Assembly (NCBI GenBank): GCA_946406115.1
Contig: OX291551.1
Location: 1,922,001-1,986,000, forward strand
Reading direction: 5' to 3'
DNA length: 64,000 bases
Source of the DNA: Apoda limacodes
Lineage: Eukaryota; Arthropoda; Insecta; Lepidoptera; Limacodidae
Shown here: piece after piece, positions 42,436 to 49,760 of the stretch
How the letters are laid out: each line of letters starts with the position of its first letter
Position numbering within the stretch: the first letter of the stretch is position 1
Notes under the pieces: model-generated
Seen by the model: only the letters and a program-made list of their open reading frames with translations
Database searches by the model: none
What the model was told of the DNA's origin: nothing
Made by a program: the position numbers and the translations under genes

Positions 42436-44773
42436 TAGTAGTGGTAGTGGTAGTGGTAGTGGCAGTGGCAGTGGCAGTGGCAGTGGCAGTGGCAGTGGCA
42501 GTGGCAGTGGCAGTGGCAGTGGCAGTGGCAGTGGCAGTGGCAGTGGCAGTGGCAGTGGCAGTGGCAGTGGCAGTGGCAGTGGCAGTGGCAGTGGCAGTGG
42601 CAGTGGCAGTGGCAGTGGCAGTGGCAGTGGCAGTGGCAGTGGCAGTGGCAGTGGCAGTGGCAGTGGCAGTGGCAGTGGCAGTGGCAGTGGCAGTGGCAGT
42701 GGCAGTGGCAGTGGCAGTGGCAGTGGCAGTGGCAGTGGCAGTGGCAGTGGCAGTGGCAGTGGCAGTGGCAGTGGCAGTGGCAGTGGCAGTGGCAGTGGCA
42801 GTGGTAGTGGCAGTGGTAGTGGTAGTGGTAGTGGTAGTTGTAGTGGTAGTGGTAGTGGTGGTAGTAGTGGTAGTGGTAGTAGTGGTAGTAGTGGTAGTAG
42901 TGGTAGTAGTGGTAGTAGTGGTAGTAGTGGTAGTAGTGGTAGTAGTGGTAGTAGTGGTAGTAGTGGTAGTAGTGGTAGTAGTGGTAGTAGTGGTAGTAGT
43001 GGTAGTAGTGGTAGTAGTGGTAGTAGTAGTGGTAGTGGTAGTGGTAGTGGTAGTGGTAGTAGTGGTAGTGGTAGTAGTGGTAGTGGTAGTAGTGGTAGTG
43101 GTAGTAGTGGTAGTGGTAGTAGTGGTAGTGGTAGTAGTGGTAGTGGTAGTAGTGGTAGTAGTGGTAGTAGTGGTAGTGGTAGTGGTAGTAGTGGTAGTGG
43201 TAGTAGTGGTAGTAGTGGTAGTAGTTGTAGTAGTAGTAGTCGACTCCTGGACTCGATGGTCCTCATGTTTCCAAAAATGGTTTGAATAAATTAATAATGA
43301 AACGGAGAATACGTTGAAAAGCAGTATATATTACTTTACATGTAAGTTGTTTTATTAATGAGTTACGCAAGACTTTCAGTGTCCCCCACTTATAACGGCT
43401 TGTCAATCGCTCTTCCGAACGCAGCTCATGAGTAAGGCTCGCGCTGGAAGGCCGAAACTAGTCGAGCTATCGAATTAACGTCACCGCGAGTTACAAGTCG
43501 TCAGTATACTAATACAAAATGTTTCAACTAAAGTATATGGAACACCGACCTGTCCCTCGAGAGTCTTCCGCAGACAGCGTACGTCGTCGCGTCGGCGTCG
43601 CCACGCCGACACCAACATGAACCGGCACACGCGCGCTGCCGCCTGCTCCTCTGCCACGCTGCGCAGCCCCGCGAACCTCACCACCGGCAGGTCTTTCCTA
43701 TACAACATACCTCGCTCGTCATCAAATATATGTTCTCGTTTGTCTAATTTTACAAAACACTTACCGTTTATGTAGCTCATCAGTCTCCCGTAGGTACCAG
43801 GCGCACCGACCTCATCAAATTGGATGGCCTTAGCCGACCAAAATACGACCACACCACAGTATAGTTAATAGTACTTAATGCCGCAAACTTCTTCGCCACT
43901 AAACTAAGCAAAAGAAATAATGGAATCTTTTTTAAAACTAAGAAGACATACCTTCCAGCATTATGCTTTTTTGTTGGCGTGAGATCCTCCATAGAGACGG
44001 CCTTAGGTCCGATGTTGGCTTTCGGAGGCTTTTTAACGGCGTACTTGTCGAGGCAGCTCCGAATCCTGGCTAGGTTGGGGCTTGGCCCACCCGCCTGCGC
44101 CGTGAATTTGCCCACTGGCGTGAGGAACAGCTGCTTTTTGGGATGAACCGGCTGTAGGCGGCTGGATGGATAAAGAGGAACGCTAGCATATTAGCTATGT
44201 AACTAAATTTAAATTATGTTGGGTCAGATAAAGATTTCATTTTTGACGTCAGAGCTGAGAATCTTGTCCTTAGCAGCATCTTAGTGTCTTCAATCGGAGC
44301 TGGTTTTTGGTTCAGAAAGTGAAACTCGTGAGACCTGTGCTAACAGTTTATCATTACTGTACGCCGATTAGAAGATAAGCAAAAGCTAAATAAAAGGGGC
44401 TGCGTTGAACTACCGATTCAAGGCTCCTAGATTAGTTTTCCGTTAGATTGCGTATTGTAAGCGTTGTCTTGTTGGTACTTGGTGTTCGGTGATAGGCTCA
44501 CGCCAAAGCTCGTTCGGTGAAAGGTGGATATTATGAGCATTATTAACGTTTACCGCAATAGATGATGTAATATCATTTGCTAACATTAATTTTAGCATTA
44601 AGTAAGTTCCAAAATCCTGGGTAACATAGATGAACATTCGAAGATGCTTACGCAGGCGGCGTGGTCTGCAGGTTGTGCCGCTCTCGGTACAGCTCGCGCT
44701 CCGAAATGTCCCCCCCTCCCTCGCGCGCTACCGGCGACGACGGCAGGGGCAACTTTGACAAATTTTCAGGCAT
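20784..44773 (-). CDS. Host coiled-coil protein gene, nine-exon model (about 399 aa)
   Basis: I do not recognise the protein. Nine minus-strand exons with matching splice phases give one open product: 44652-44773, 43952-44161, 43550-43697, 39581-39733, 35598-35661 (extendable to 35334), 33254-33381, 32032-32174, 21254-21391 and 20784-20877. The start is MPENLSKLPLPSSPVAREGG. Residues about 42-110 are basic and proline-containing (PVHPKKQLFLTPVGKF, KPPKANIGPK). From about residue 125 to 360 the sequence is nearly continuous heptad-like helix (for example ERLRVQVCTLKSLLDSDNSK, VRAALARCEVALVQHRADAD and SEQAAALSVAQEEARNLRTE), so it should form a coiled coil. It ends SLRDAVLWALSPARHGC-stop. Exons are GC-rich and introns AT-rich with transposons. 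A cytoskeletal or centrosomal scaffold is only a guess. The last exon is the least certain. Confidence 0.75.
20960..21140. repeat. Degenerate interspersed repeat tail
   Basis: The pattern of a GCTCCGCGCTAAATTCG-like start, GTAGGCTATGTAAGCC-like middle and CTGTACCAAATTTCA end also occurs in degraded form at about 31150-31560 and 32580-32780. It is common in lepidopteran genomes. No coding content. Confidence 0.45.
21254..21391 (-). CDS. Coiled-coil gene, exon 8
   Basis: Acceptor GATGTTAG, donor AA|GTAAGT. Encodes ERERGAALCCELRETAARAA and AAADAGQLRAELCTAREQLA, with hydrophobic residues in heptad-like positions. The phase matches exons 7 and 9. Confidence 0.7.
21400..23180. other. Intronic AT-rich DNA, no gene recognised
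   Basis: Within intron 8 of the minus-strand gene (between exons 7 and 8). Short random frames only. A GC-richer stretch at about 22870-22980 has no recognisable product. Confidence 0.4.
23367..23698. mobile_element. MITE with long inverted repeats
   Basis: The left arm, ATGATAAAATATTATTACCT through CAAATCCGCTGAAAACAATT and on to the ACTAAATTGTTAACAAAACT segment, is matched in reverse at the right end (TTTTGTTAGCAATTTAGTGG, then AATTGTTTTCAGCGGATTTG and CAAGGTAATGATATTTTATC). The centre carries TTTCGCCTCAATACGAGGCA. It interrupts an older repeat whose halves are at about 23230-23366 (ATCCGTTGCGTACATAATTT) and 23699-23725 (CTAAGCGTACATAGGGACAG). Confidence 0.75.
24539..26396 (+). pseudogene. 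Jockey ORF1 (gag-like), one frameshift near the end
   Basis: Nucleic-acid chaperone-like ORF1. The start MAEQLIGLSPDQLGAIVQNL is followed by a long Ser/Pro/Arg-rich region with SRSRNRSRSLSREPREP, then KKGKKRKKSAKSKK. A PRE_C2HC-type domain (RAVIRGVPKEFSTKTVQDDL) precedes CCHC knuckles CHRCQLYGHAQRNC, CVKCLRDHATPDC and CVLCGSEGHPANYRGC. The first frame runs to 26347. After about 26105-26220 the natural C-terminus (AEQEHFDILSKISWVCDPAY, ending RRITPKP) is in another frame that stops at 26394-26396, so one indel separates them. GC-rich codon use contrasts with the AT-rich surroundings. A long minus-strand frame at 24517-25299 is its shadow. Confidence 0.85.
26404..29424 (+). pseudogene. Jockey ORF2 (endonuclease + reverse transcriptase), two frameshifts
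   Basis: ORF2 starts seven bases after ORF1 ends. The AP-endonuclease domain (26404-about 27100) shows IGYFNANGLRNQREEL, VFLIQETFLKP, LAGDLNCKHRRWNS and ELDSDHRPVVL. The frame stops at 27631-27633. The linker then continues in a second frame (FDPDHVREVDGEVERRTSLP) until about 27738, where the original frame resumes with DLRPRKSPGADGISNDIL. Reverse transcriptase motifs are SSYRPISLLKALGKLYERL, GAVFFDVAKAFDKVWHNGL, AGVPQGSVLAPILYLLYTND and the catalytic LFADDTAIY, followed by a thumb-like region and a basic Arg/Pro-rich tail ending EASPAGSP. The two indels compensate each other. Confidence 0.9.
29561..30136. other. Intronic DNA with unassigned repeat-like sequence
   Basis: No gene seen. About 29730-29890 (GCCGTGCCCCAACAGTGGGG and CTAGTTTGCCCTAGGGATAA) resembles a 3' region of a retroelement but I cannot assign it. 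Confidence 0.35.
30137..30364. mobile_element. Palindromic fold-back MITE (family A, complete copy)
   Basis: Two arms of about 95 bp (AACAACCGGCTTC inward through CACTAAAAAGGTAAAAATAA and TCCAAAAATCTGATCTGAAT) face each other around a loop containing GCAAAGTGTGTTATAAACTG. Partial copies lie at 33395-33555 and 36640-36745. Confidence 0.85.
30600..31134 (+). pseudogene. Non-LTR reverse transcriptase fragment (plus strand copy)
   Basis: Encodes FLLHINDILDINNIHCYADD with the catalytic YADD, then ANIPRSIVEENRGELVSHIE, then a frameshifted IGILGVDVSSDVQFRDHLQ segment near 30945-31005. It is closely similar to the minus-strand copy at 37060-38470. Only part of the RT remains; the sequence before 30600 is not recognisable. 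Confidence 0.8.
31135..32031. repeat. Degenerate interspersed repeat tails
   Basis: Contains a degraded tail (CCCGCGGTGTCACCCGCGAA near 31170, ending with ATAATATTAGTATAGATTGG near 31557) and a segment at about 31840-31900 with CCCAGCCGAAACGTCGGGAA, both typical of moth and butterfly repeats. No gene seen. Confidence 0.4.
32032..32174 (-). CDS. Coiled-coil gene, exon 7
   Basis: Acceptor ATTCGTGCAG, donor AT|GTTAGT. Encodes LSMLEVELSEQAAALSVAQE and EARNLRTEADTRQRELVENT, ending near RLRVEQ. Strong heptad pattern. The phase is 0 at the start and 2 at the end, matching both neighbours. Confidence 0.75.
32409..32545. repeat. 8-bp tandem repeat (ACACGAGT)n
   Basis: About 17 near-perfect units of ACACGAGT with one ACACGACT variant near 32490. 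Open frames on both strands (YTSTRVHE and CTRVLVYS types) are artefacts. Confidence 0.95.
32580..32780. repeat. Degenerate interspersed repeat tail
   Basis: Starts TGCCTGCGGCTTCGCACGCC and contains CTGTACCAAATTTCAAGTGA, like the tail at 20960-21140. Non-coding. From 32780 to 33250 nothing else was recognised. Confidence 0.4.
33254..33381 (-). CDS. Coiled-coil gene, exon 6
   Basis: Acceptor ATGTTTTGAAG, donor AGG|GTGAGG. The exon begins with GG, completing a codon with the single G left by every candidate donor of exon 5. Encodes WRNCRNELEGVRAALARCEV and QHRADADQIRVERDLALLR. Confidence 0.75.
33395..33555. mobile_element. MITE family A, partial copy
   Basis: GTTGGTGTCATGCAAGTAAA, GATTCAGATCAGATGTTTGG and TTTTTAGTGCAAATTTTGAAG match the loop and right arm of the palindromic element at 30137-30364; the left arm is missing. 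Confidence 0.7.
33588..34495. mobile_element. Rearranged BEL/Pao gag fragment (copy 1)
   Basis: The minus strand from 33985 down to about 33650 encodes LPQDDDYVFESIVVRKPKGE, KHGSDDDLPTLKDLISFLVE and a Thr/Pro-rich tail. From 33987 the plus strand encodes an N-terminal gag part (LGETDLDDKTEAT, YVAKAKINSAQRTNVSAQPT, LPKKELSIF). The two halves are head to head, with the junction near 33970-33990. The second copy, inverted, is at 54680-56335 and has the same junction. Frames after 34180 are broken. Confidence 0.75.
34496..35110. other. Unassigned repeat-like sequence
   Basis: GC-richer than its surroundings and starting abruptly where the BEL-like fragment ends. Short frames exist on both strands (for example 34717-35097 minus) but none shows a recognisable domain. 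Probably part of another transposable element. Confidence 0.35.
35334..35661 (-). CDS. Coiled-coil gene, exon 5, with nine tandem splice donors
   Basis: The acceptor TTTGTTTCAG precedes 35661, and the exon starts EKIALEKDICAAEDRASEMS. The first donor (ATAG|GTAAGG) ends the exon at 35598. The exon-intron boundary is then repeated as a 33-bp minisatellite, so equivalent donors end at 35565, 35532, 35499, 35466, 35433, 35400, 35367 and 35334. Each leaves one G of a codon, so every choice joins exon 6 in the same phase. The minimal exon adds 21 residues and each extra unit adds 11 (KEERASEMSIG type). No stop interrupts the frame across the array. Confidence 0.75.
35338..35630. repeat. 33-bp minisatellite spanning an exon-intron boundary
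   Basis: About nine units of the type GAAGCGCGCTCCTCCTTACC with TATGCTCATCTCC following. They differ by only a few substitutions (GAGGCGC versus GAAGCGC, CGCACTC, CGCAATC). Confidence 0.95.
35700..36639. other. Intronic DNA with a CA/CTCACAC-rich tract
   Basis: A CACTCACAC-rich tract spans about 35962-36045. A plus-strand frame at 36218-36571 begins with a hydrophobic MFLLFLLLLLLCC encoded by a GTT repeat and looks accidental. Nothing else recognised. Confidence 0.4.
36640..36745. mobile_element. MITE family A, partial copy
   Basis: GGTTCAGATCAGATTTTTGC and TTTTTAGTGCATCGTTTTGAAG with CCGGTTGTTTT match the right arm of the element at 30137-30364. Confidence 0.7.
36966..37136. mobile_element. 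Fold-back MITE (family B)
   Basis: The ends GGGTCGATTCCGTAAAA and TTTTACGGAATCGAGCC are inverted repeats, and the inner arms GAAATAAGATATACATTGCG and CGCAATGTATATCTTATTTC also pair around a short GC-containing loop. Confidence 0.8.
37060..38470 (-). pseudogene. Non-LTR retrotransposon 3' part (RT and tail), decayed
   Basis: In minus-strand order: FCKWMASFLSGRRIRAVVDS, SGVPQDSVLSPTLFLLHIND, the HCYAD catalytic region (near 38275), SIGILGVDISSDVQFRDHLQ, RPHMEYCCHLWAGAP and LLYRTLTSEERLSLPVCVLP. Then comes a C-terminal TVRFQRNFRDRLC region with MGFFKKQVIRFLKGRQRASD, ending with a PQPCLPPYW untranslated-like tail near 37210-37250. Several frameshifts. Same family as 30600-31134, 45400-45660 and 63828-64000. 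Confidence 0.85.
38590..39580. other. Intronic AT-rich DNA, no gene recognised
   Basis: Within the intron between exons 5 and 4. A minus-strand frame at 38587-38892 has no domain. Nothing else is supported. Confidence 0.35.
39581..39733 (-). CDS. Coiled-coil gene, exon 4
   Basis: Acceptor GTCTTGCAG, donor AGG|GTCAGT. The 51 codons, phase 0 at both ends, encode VSCSERLRVQVCTLKSLLDS, SKVRLAMRELERLRHLLRDH and ERSLLER. Confidence 0.75.
40170..40690 (+). repeat. Interspersed repeat copies (family of the Maverick target)
   Basis: A degraded copy ends near 40300 (GTCCGACACGCACTTGGCTA). A fuller copy runs from about 40430 to 40690: CCCTATTACTAAGACTCCGC, then GTTAGACAGTTGAAATTTTC, ATGTATTTCTGTTCCCGCTA, GGGGGCTCCCATACAACAAA and the palindromic core near 40651-40671. 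It shows the repeat without the Maverick and so documents the empty site. Confidence 0.8.
40700..41330. other. Intronic AT-rich DNA
   Basis: No gene or named repeat recognised. Confidence 0.35.
41340..42110 (-). pseudogene. Non-LTR retrotransposon fragment with internal deletion
   Basis: The minus strand encodes QIAEYLEKNSILPDQQSGFR (RT N-terminal region), which runs within the same frame into VEEVRNLGVLMDGELRF (a post-catalytic region), so the catalytic middle is deleted. Sequence down to about 41340 looks like the degraded C-terminal part of the same ORF. Confidence 0.7.
42388..43240. repeat. Large AGT/GGCAGT microsatellite
   Basis: AGT repeats (42388-42430) lead into about 60 copies of GGCAGT (about 42458-42800), then mixed GGTAGT and AGTGGTAGT units to 43240. 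All three plus frames and one minus frame are open (poly-Gly-Ser, poly-Val, poly-Leu-Pro), a repeat artefact. It lies in the intron between exons 4 and 3. Confidence 0.97.
43550..43697 (-). CDS. Coiled-coil gene, exon 3
   Basis: Acceptor TTGTATAG, donor CAG|GTCGGT. The first base completes an Arg codon with exon 2, then 49 codons: KDLPVVRFAGLRSVAEEQAA and RRRRDDVRCLRKTLEGQ. Confidence 0.75.
43952..44161 (-). CDS. Coiled-coil gene, exon 2
   Basis: Acceptor TTATCCATCCAG, donor AG|GTATGT. Encodes RLQPVHPKKQLFLTPVGKFT, NLARIRSCLDKYAVKKPPKA and SMEDLTPTKKHNAG. Basic, with no coiled coil. Confidence 0.75.
44652..44773 (-). CDS. Coiled-coil gene, exon 1 (first coding exon)
   Basis: Starts at ATG 44771-44773 and runs 40 codons plus two bases to donor GC|GTAAGC. 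Encodes MPENLSKLPLPSSPVAREGG and DISERELYRERHNLQTTPP. I chose this start because no in-frame acceptor is obvious upstream and the product begins cleanly. Confidence 0.65.
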
Positions 44774-45399
44774 TCCAATTTTATGTTTTTGAGAATCAAG
44801 TTATTATATTTAATGTTTATGTCGGTGTTGACAAATTGACAGGTTAAGTTCACGATGTTCTACTATTTATGTGTTTTTTTTTTTATTCAGTCAATACTGT
44901 ATATTGATATTATTACCACGGAGTCCGCGTATTATTTCTTTTATGGACATAATAGAATGCATGTAGAATATTACCTAGATTTCATAAAATCGAAATTTTA
45001 GAACCATTTCAATTCCATTTCATACCTTCTTAATAGTTACATTGAAATAGCATTTTATACTTAAATGCTATTAAAATTTCAGAAAACCACTTTTGGGAAA
45101 AAGGTCTTTTCCCCCTATTTTTACCGAAAGTCAGAAATTCAACGGTTCTTTTCGTATTGCGCTTATACATGAAACTAACGTCGGCGCGCTTATACATGAG
45201 TGTACCGAATTGAAATTTGCACACACAATCAAAAGTGGTGATTCCAAATCGGACCAGCCTATCTTACTATCGTGTTTATTATATTTTACGTAGACATGAT
45301 TATTTGCATAACAAAATGCATAACGCAATTTTCAGCTATTTGGTGCCAAAAAACTCAAATACAGTATTTAAATATTACGATTTATAATTAAAGATGCGG
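44774..45399. other. Upstream region of the coiled-coil gene
   Basis: AT-rich. It should contain the 5' UTR or promoter of the minus-strand gene, but no specific element was recognised. Confidence 0.35.
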
Positions 45400-45660
45400 A
45401 TTTGTGACTTGCGGCAGGCGCAATTTGAGCCGACTTTTAGAACGAAGGTGCATACAATCGGCGTTTATGGCGCAACAAGGACCATATTTTTTGACTTTTA
45501 TAAGGTGTGAAGCAAGTGTACGGCCAGCCCGATGCTCAGCGGTTAGGTACTGTAACATATAGATGATTGCAACACCAGAGGCATAAATCGCGCTTTGTCG
45601 ACAATGTGAAAATCTAATCACTGCCTTTTTGAAAAACCCCTTCTATAGTCCATTCCAGGA
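45400..45660 (-). pseudogene. Non-LTR 3' fragment (same family as 37060-38470)
   Basis: The minus strand shows decayed matches to the tail: the CTTTTTGAAAAACCCC segment corresponding to GFFKK, a RALSTKRDLCLWCCNHLY-type segment and the CTTCACACC end. Only relics remain. Confidence 0.55.
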
Positions 45661-45779
45661 GGAAGCACTGTGGTAACCATTTGGATTCTAAAATAAGAAT
45701 AATTGATTCACTGGCGATATCCGAATACTGAATCAAACACTAATTTGTGTAGTTTCGTTAAGTTATGTTTAAGGGAGAA

Positions 45780-46357
45780 TAGAGTATGTGTAGACTCTCA
45801 GGTACGTTTACAGGGATAATGTAGTCTGTGTAGAAACACAGGTTCGTTCACAGGGAGAATAGAGTCTGTGTAAACACACAGGTACGTTTGCAGGTAGCAT
45901 AGACTTTGTGTAGACACACAGGTACGTTTACAGGGATAATGTAGTCTGTATAGACACACAGGTTCGTTTACAGGAAGAATAGAGTCTGTGTAAACACACA
46001 GGTACGTTTACAGGGATAATGTAGTCTGTATAGACACACAGGTTCGTTTACAGGAAGAATAGAGTCTGTGTAAACACACAGGTACGTTTACAGGGACCAT
46101 AGACTTTGTGTAGACACATAGGTATGTTTACAGGAATAATAGAGTCTGTGTTAACACAAAAAATCGTTTACAGGAATAATAGAGTCTATTTATTAACACA
46201 GGGACGTTTACAGGGCGGATTGAGTTGGTGTAAACAAACGGGTACGTTTACAGGGAGCACAGACTTTGTGTAGACACATAGGTATGTTTACAGGAAGAAT
46301 AGAGTCTGTGTAGACACAAAGATACGTTTACACGGAGAATAGAGTCTGTGTAGACCA
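45780..46357. repeat. 40-bp satellite array
   Basis: About 14 units of the type ACAGGTACGTTTACAGGGA followed by TAATGTAGTCTGTGTAGAAAC, fairly diverged. It abuts the 3' end of the copia fragment at 46358. Confidence 0.93.
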
Positions 46358-48900
46358 TCGATGTTTCCTACATTCCCAAGAAACTAAACATTCGCCAACC
46401 TTAAACAAAAAACCTGTAAAACATTTTCTGTCTTTGACAACTCCGTTCCAATCAGCGTCCACAAAACCATTAATTTCAAAGCTGCTTTTGGTGAATTTTA
46501 AGCACCGGTCTTTAGTTGATTTTAGATAACGCAGAACACGCTTGACTGACTTCCAATGAACTTCTTTATAACATTTGTTATATTGTCCTAATATACTCAC
46601 TGCATTAGAAATGTCAGGACGCGTATTTGTTGCTAAATAATTCAAAGCACCTATCAAAGACTGATATGGATGATCAGTGCACTCACCTATCTCACTATCG
46701 AGTTCAGACTGTAATTTGATTTCAATTGGTGTATACACACGCTTGCAATCGTCAAGACCAAACTTTTCAAGGATAGCTTCAATATATTTACATTGATCTA
46801 ATAAAATTGATCCGTTTGCATCCTTTCGCAGTCTCATACCCAAACATTGCTTTGCTTTTCCTAAATCTTTTAATTCAAAAGCTTTTTGTAAATTCGGCAA
46901 CAAAATGTCCTTTTCTTTAGTACTATTATGAAAAACAAAGAAATCATCAACATGTAAAGCTATTATAATTAAATAATCTGGTTTCCTTTTAATATAAACA
47001 CAATTATCAACTTCTAGTCTCTGAAATCCTAATATCAACAAATAATAATTATTAACTATCTCGTTCCAACTTCTTGACGCTTGTTTTAACCCGTATATAG
47101 CTTTTCTTAACAAACAAACTTTATTTTTAGAATCTTTCGACTGATAACCTTCTGGCAGTTGCATAAAAACTTTTTCATTTAAGTCGCCATTTAAAAAAGC
47201 TGTATTTACGTCTAAGTGATCTATGCTTAAATTTAAGTTTGCAGCCAAGGATAAAAGCAATCTTATAGTAGATCTTCGGACTACAGGAGAAAAGGTTTCA
47301 TAATGTCTGAGAGAAATCCTTAGCGACAAGCCTCGTTTTGTGTTTCCATCAGCATCACATTTGTATTTAAAAAGCTATTTGTTTCCAACAACCTTCGCTT
47401 CTGGAGACCTATCTACAAGTTCACATACCCTGTTTTTCCTAGATACTAGTTCGTTAGAAATAGCATCTAACCACTCTACCTTGTCATCTTGGTTCATAGC
47501 CTCTTTGTATGTTAAAGGTTCTTGTTCCAAGTTTGCGTAATAGTACACAAAATCTGGATCTTCATTTCGTACTTTATTCCGCATTGGATATCTTCTCTCT
47601 ACATTGATCTGAGTATTATCCATGCACACAGTCTCGTCAGGGTTCTGTATACTTACAGTAGGTCCAGTTTGATCCAAGCAACTACAGTCTGATTGTATTT
47701 CTAAATTCCCAGATTCCAAAATACCAACAGTGCTTTCCTATTGTATTGTGTTACTATGGTCTGACTGTACTTCTGTCTCGTTTGAGACACAAACAATTGA
47801 CAATACACTCAATTCCAGAAGTCTTGTCACCAGTACCACAACATGGAATTAGCTCTGATAATACACAGGATGAATCCATAACAGCTTGATGATCTACAGA
47901 CACACACTGTGTTTGGTGTTGATTTTCCAGCAAGTCAGGACATTGTTCTTGCTCAGAGTCCTCAGTTACAGAGTCCTGATTGCAGATACTATTGTCACTT
48001 ACATATTCAAGGAAAATCCCTTGCCCGGACAATCTTATTTGGATTATCAGGATCTGCAAAACGATATCGTTTTGTTTCTGAACAATAGCCCAAAAAATAC
48101 ATTTTTTACTTTTAGCATCCCATTTCCGGCGACACATTTTTGGAATATGGACATAAGCTAAAGAACCAAAAATCCTAAAATTACTAGCATCTAACTCTTT
48201 ACCTGACCTTAGCGATTCTGGAATTTTGTGATGATTTCCAATATGAGGTAGTCCAAGAATAGAATGTACGCAGCCGTATTGCAAGCTTCAGCCCAAAACT
48301 TTTTAGACAAACCTGAATCTAGCAGCATTGTTCTAGCTATTTCAGAAATAGTTCTAATAGTTCTCTCTGCTACTCCATTTTGCTCGGGAGTATAGGGAAC
48401 CGTTAACTGATGTTTAATACCTTTACTTTTAAGAAATTCAGTAAAATTCCGATTGACATATTCAGTTCCATTGTCAGACCTTAAAGTCTTTAGTGACAAC
48501 CCCGTTTCAGTTTCAACTTCCGCGACAAAACGTTTAAAATTTTCAAGGACCTCTGATTTTGACTTTAAGAAGTAAGCAAAAATCTTTCTAGTACAATCAT
48601 CAACTATTATAAGCATGTATTTTGCCCCGCCATAAGATACCTCTGACATTGGTCCACAAAGATCAGAATGAACCAAGTCTAACTTACATGCCGGCTGACT
48701 GTCACCATTCTTAGGAAAAGGCAAACGATGTTGCTTATCCTGGATGCACGGAATACATGGCTCCACCTTATGACTGTCACTATCTAGTTGAATGCCTGGT
48801 ATAAACCGCAGGTCTCGAAAATAACATCTCTAAGACGTCAATGCCATATCGTCGTATTACTATTAGCCTGAACTGCAGCCAAAGCACTATCTTACACTGG
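46358..48900 (-). mobile_element. Ty1/copia LTR retrotransposon, truncated and decayed
   Basis: Minus-strand order: CCHC-less integrase start near 48850, integrase core 48209-48766 (DLVHSDLCGPMSEVSYGGAK, TLRSDNGTEYVNRNFTEFLK, TVPYTPEQNGVAERTIRTIS), broken linker frames at 47754-48200 and 47375-47719 (EPLTYKEAMNQDDKVEWLDA), then reverse transcriptase and part of RNase H at 46358-47329 (LDVNTAFLNGDLNEKVFMQL, LRKAIYGLKQASRSWNEIV, IIIALHVDDFFVF, LIGALNYLATNTRPDISNAV, DADWNGVVKDRKCFTGFLF). Several frameshifts and stops. No LTR, gag or protease was found. RNase H ends abruptly at the satellite array. Confidence 0.92.
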
Positions 48901-49500
48901 AACAAAGCCTGAACGCGTGCGTCTATTTTTGCAGCAATTCCATATGAATAAAAGTAAATTGATTTCTAATTTTGATTAACACCATCACAACTAAGTAAGT
49001 ATTACACAGATGCATAAACAATGCAGTTGTCGGATCATAGTTTCTTTTAATTTCTAATACATGAAATTCATCGAAGTTTTAGTTTTAGTTTTAAATAGGT
49101 GTAGTAGTATTATATAATAGTTTCTACTGACAGAACAGTTTCGGTATCGGCGTTCTTGGTTGTTTTGTAATGGTATTACATTAAAGTTATATAGTGTTTT
49201 AGATGTGCGACTATAAAAAGGAGACGTTTCAGGAATGTATGGAGGCCCGGTCTGGACATTGTACACTACTAATTTAGAAACCTCAGTATATTATTAGTGA
49301 CTTTTAATTATCAATTTGTTGTATTTCGGTGTGGTTTTCTTGTACAATAGCATTTATATGAATGTATTTAGCAACACCAAACTTTAAAAAAAATGGCGTC
49401 ACTCAATTACATATTATCACAGACTAAGTACGTACGCAGTGATACTATATCTATGCATATTACATAATTGACGTTTTACCTAGCAATGCCATTCATTTGA
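48901..49500. other. Unassigned AT-rich DNA
   Basis: No gene or named repeat seen. Confidence 0.35.
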
Positions 49501-49718
49501 CAACCAGTTTGGCTGAGTGGTTAGTGCACCTGACTACGGAGCCGAGGATCGCGGGTTCAAATCCCGCTATGGGCAGATATTTTTGTAACGAAACATTTGT
49601 TACTGAGTCATGTTATTTGTATCGTTGTTGTTCCTGGTCACCATATAACAAGCTTATTACTTAGCCTGTGGCCAGAACTATCTCAGATCTGTTCTGTTAA
49701 AGTATGAAATATAAGTAA

Positions 49719-49719
<1 letters not shown>
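49501..49719 (+). mobile_element. tRNA-derived SINE
   Basis: The A box TGGCTGAGTGG (49510-49520) and B box GGTTCAAATCC (49554-49564) are 44 bp apart, as in tRNA genes. A non-tRNA body (GTTCCTGGTCACCATATAAC and GCCTGTGGCCAGAACTATCT) follows. Confidence 0.8.
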
Positions 49720-49750
<31 letters not shown>

Positions 49751-49760
49751 ATATATTATA
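49720..49760. repeat. (TA)n tail of the SINE
   Basis: About 40 bp of TA dinucleotides directly after the SINE body. Confidence 0.9.

Noticed and set aside
42251..43289. Long poly-Gly-Ser, poly-Val and poly-Leu-Pro open frames
   Set aside because: All come from one AGT/GGCAGT microsatellite, which is open in four frames at once; no start context or splice support.
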